Origin: Ulva prolifera
Lineage: Eukaryota; Chlorophyta; Ulvophyceae; Ulvales; Ulvaceae
Length of the DNA: 64,000 nucleotides
Assembly (NCBI GenBank): GCA_023078555.1
Contig: CM041203.1
Coordinates: 2,571,481-2,635,480 of the forward strand
Direction: 5' to 3'
Part shown: one piece after another, positions 62,892-64,000 of the stretch
Numbering within the stretch: position 1 is the first letter of the stretch
How the letters are laid out: the number at the start of each line of letters is the position of its first letter
Notes under the pieces: model-generated
Seen by the model: the letters and a program-made list of their open reading frames with translations, nothing else
The model's database searches: none
Told to the model about the DNA's origin: nothing
Program-made: the position numbers and the translations under genes

Positions 62892-63774
62892 TCAGGGCGT
62901 CGCGGCCTGCCACAGGCCTGCAACCCCGCCGCACAGCGCCCCCGTGAGGGCCTTCACCGCAAACCGCGGCAGCGGCACCGTCACTGGAGGCGCGGACATG
63001 CCCCACTTCGCGCGCAGAACCTGCTTCTCCACCCCGTCGACGCCGTACACGTTCAGCACGTGGCCGACGCCGGACCCCGGCTTGCGCAGGCTCGTGTCGG
63101 CGGCCTGGAAGCCCCCCCACACGCCCTCCACGTGCTGGTACGCGAAGTACGACGGAGCGTTGAGCAGCACCGAGCCATAGCGGAGGCTGTCGAGGCACTC
63201 CTGGAGCTCCGCCGCGGCGGCGGCCTCGACGGCGGTCGGCGCGTAGACCGTGGCGACGAGGTTCCCCCACACCCCCTCCTCCAGAAACCCTGGAATTGCA
63301 CGCAGGAAGGCGGCCGCGAGGGCGCAGTCGGATGTGGCGCCGGCGGCCGCGGCTGCCGGGAGGGCGGCGGAGGAGAGGCGGGCGATGGTGAGAATGGGTG
63401 CGAAGAACTCGGACGCGAGGCCGGGGACGGCCGCGGCGTCTGCGGCGCTGTCGAGGGTTACCCTGTGGACGGCCCACGGCAGGGGGGGGGTGGCTGCATG
63501 CACGAGGCCGGTGAGCGCTGGCCCGCGCGCACACGCATGTGGCTCTGGCGTTGGCACGCGCAAGCGAGCGACTGACAGTGAACATGGGAGTGGCAGGCAC
63601 ATCGGGGACCACACCAAGCTCCCCGTCCGGGGAGGGAGCCGCCGCCTTGATCAGCTCGCAGCCGGGGTGCTTCTCGACAAACTGCTCGTGCAGCTGTCGC
63701 ACGCCGGGGTACCATGCCGGAGCGTCCGGCAGCGCGGCGATCTCCTCCTTCAGAACGGCCTCAAACTCTGCCGC
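62892..63774 (-). CDS. Aldehyde dehydrogenase-like protein, 3' part
   Basis: Two exons in phase, 63615-63774 and 62892-63493, code for the C-terminal part of an aldehyde dehydrogenase superfamily protein. Marks include LASEFFAPILTIARL, AIPGFLEEGVWGNLVATVYA, LRYGSVLLNAPSYFAYQHVE, GVWGGF, GSGVGHVLNVYGVDGVEKQV and the stop after GLWQAATP. This resembles the less-studied ALDH-like branch with a long C-terminus rather than classical ALDH2. The catalytic Cys/Glu region and cofactor fold must lie in upstream exons at or beyond the window end; 63775-64000 shows no exon I can place. Donor GTGTGG, acceptor CATGCAG. The exon at 63615-63774 has a broken copy at 57.5 kb. Confidence 0.75.
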
Positions 63775-64000
63775 CTGCACGCAGCGTGGTCCGGCCTGTT
63801 GGTGGACCGAGTCCGCACATGTCAGCACGGGGCCGCGGGGGCTTGCGTCAGGCACACCGACGGACAGCCTGCCGTTTGTACAGGGCACAGTCGGCCGCCG
63901 CACTCCCGTGGCGCACGGGCGTGTTGCCGCACCGGCTGGCCCCACGGAGCGCCCCGGAGGCGCAGACAGGCCGAGGCGGTCTGCCATGCGCATGCTGCCG

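Overview
This is nuclear DNA from a GC-rich eukaryote, most likely a photosynthetic one and probably a green alga. The genes are split by many short introns ending in TGCAG, and most introns begin GTGCG. The proteins resemble plant and algal families: a TOUGH-type G-patch protein, a plastid-type MATE carrier, a TVP38/DedA protein, an organellar 5'-3' exonuclease and a plant-type SAM methyltransferase. I cannot name the species. No bacterial operons, rRNA, canonical tRNA genes or CRISPR arrays are visible.

Layout from left to right: a bestrophin-family channel gene (322-7417, +); a methyltransferase paralogue array of two tandem minus-strand copies (8605-10543, broken; 14481-16490) and a third copy facing away on the plus strand (21167-23755); a MATE efflux gene (26002-28991, -, first exon not found); GPATCH1/TGH (30043-34804, +); CPSF1/CPSF160 (35632-45454, +, 15 exons); a TVP38/DedA gene (46853-48552, -); a 5'-3' exonuclease gene (49079-51769, +); an unrecognised Pro/Ala-rich gene (52141-55943, -); then a repeat and pseudogene zone (56.2-62.1 kb) holding duplicated exon fragments, a TIR element and the tail of a LINE; and finally the 3' part of an aldehyde dehydrogenase-like gene (62892-63774, -, running toward or past the window end).

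Exon joins were set by reading phase together with family conservation. Every gene I call complete closes in frame: 953 aa for the bestrophin, 1001 for GPATCH1, 1672 for CPSF1, 285 for the TVP38 protein, 357 for the exonuclease. The genes do not form one pathway. Two act on pre-mRNA (GPATCH1/TGH in splicing, CPSF1 in 3' end formation). Several others look organellar or membrane-bound (bestrophin, MATE, TVP38, exonuclease, methyltransferases).

The most interesting signals are the broken methyltransferase copy beside an intact one, a transposon insertion that can be dated relative to that duplication, three introns that appear to be GC-AG, and a dispersed inverted-repeat family whose termini also form the 3' end of a LINE.
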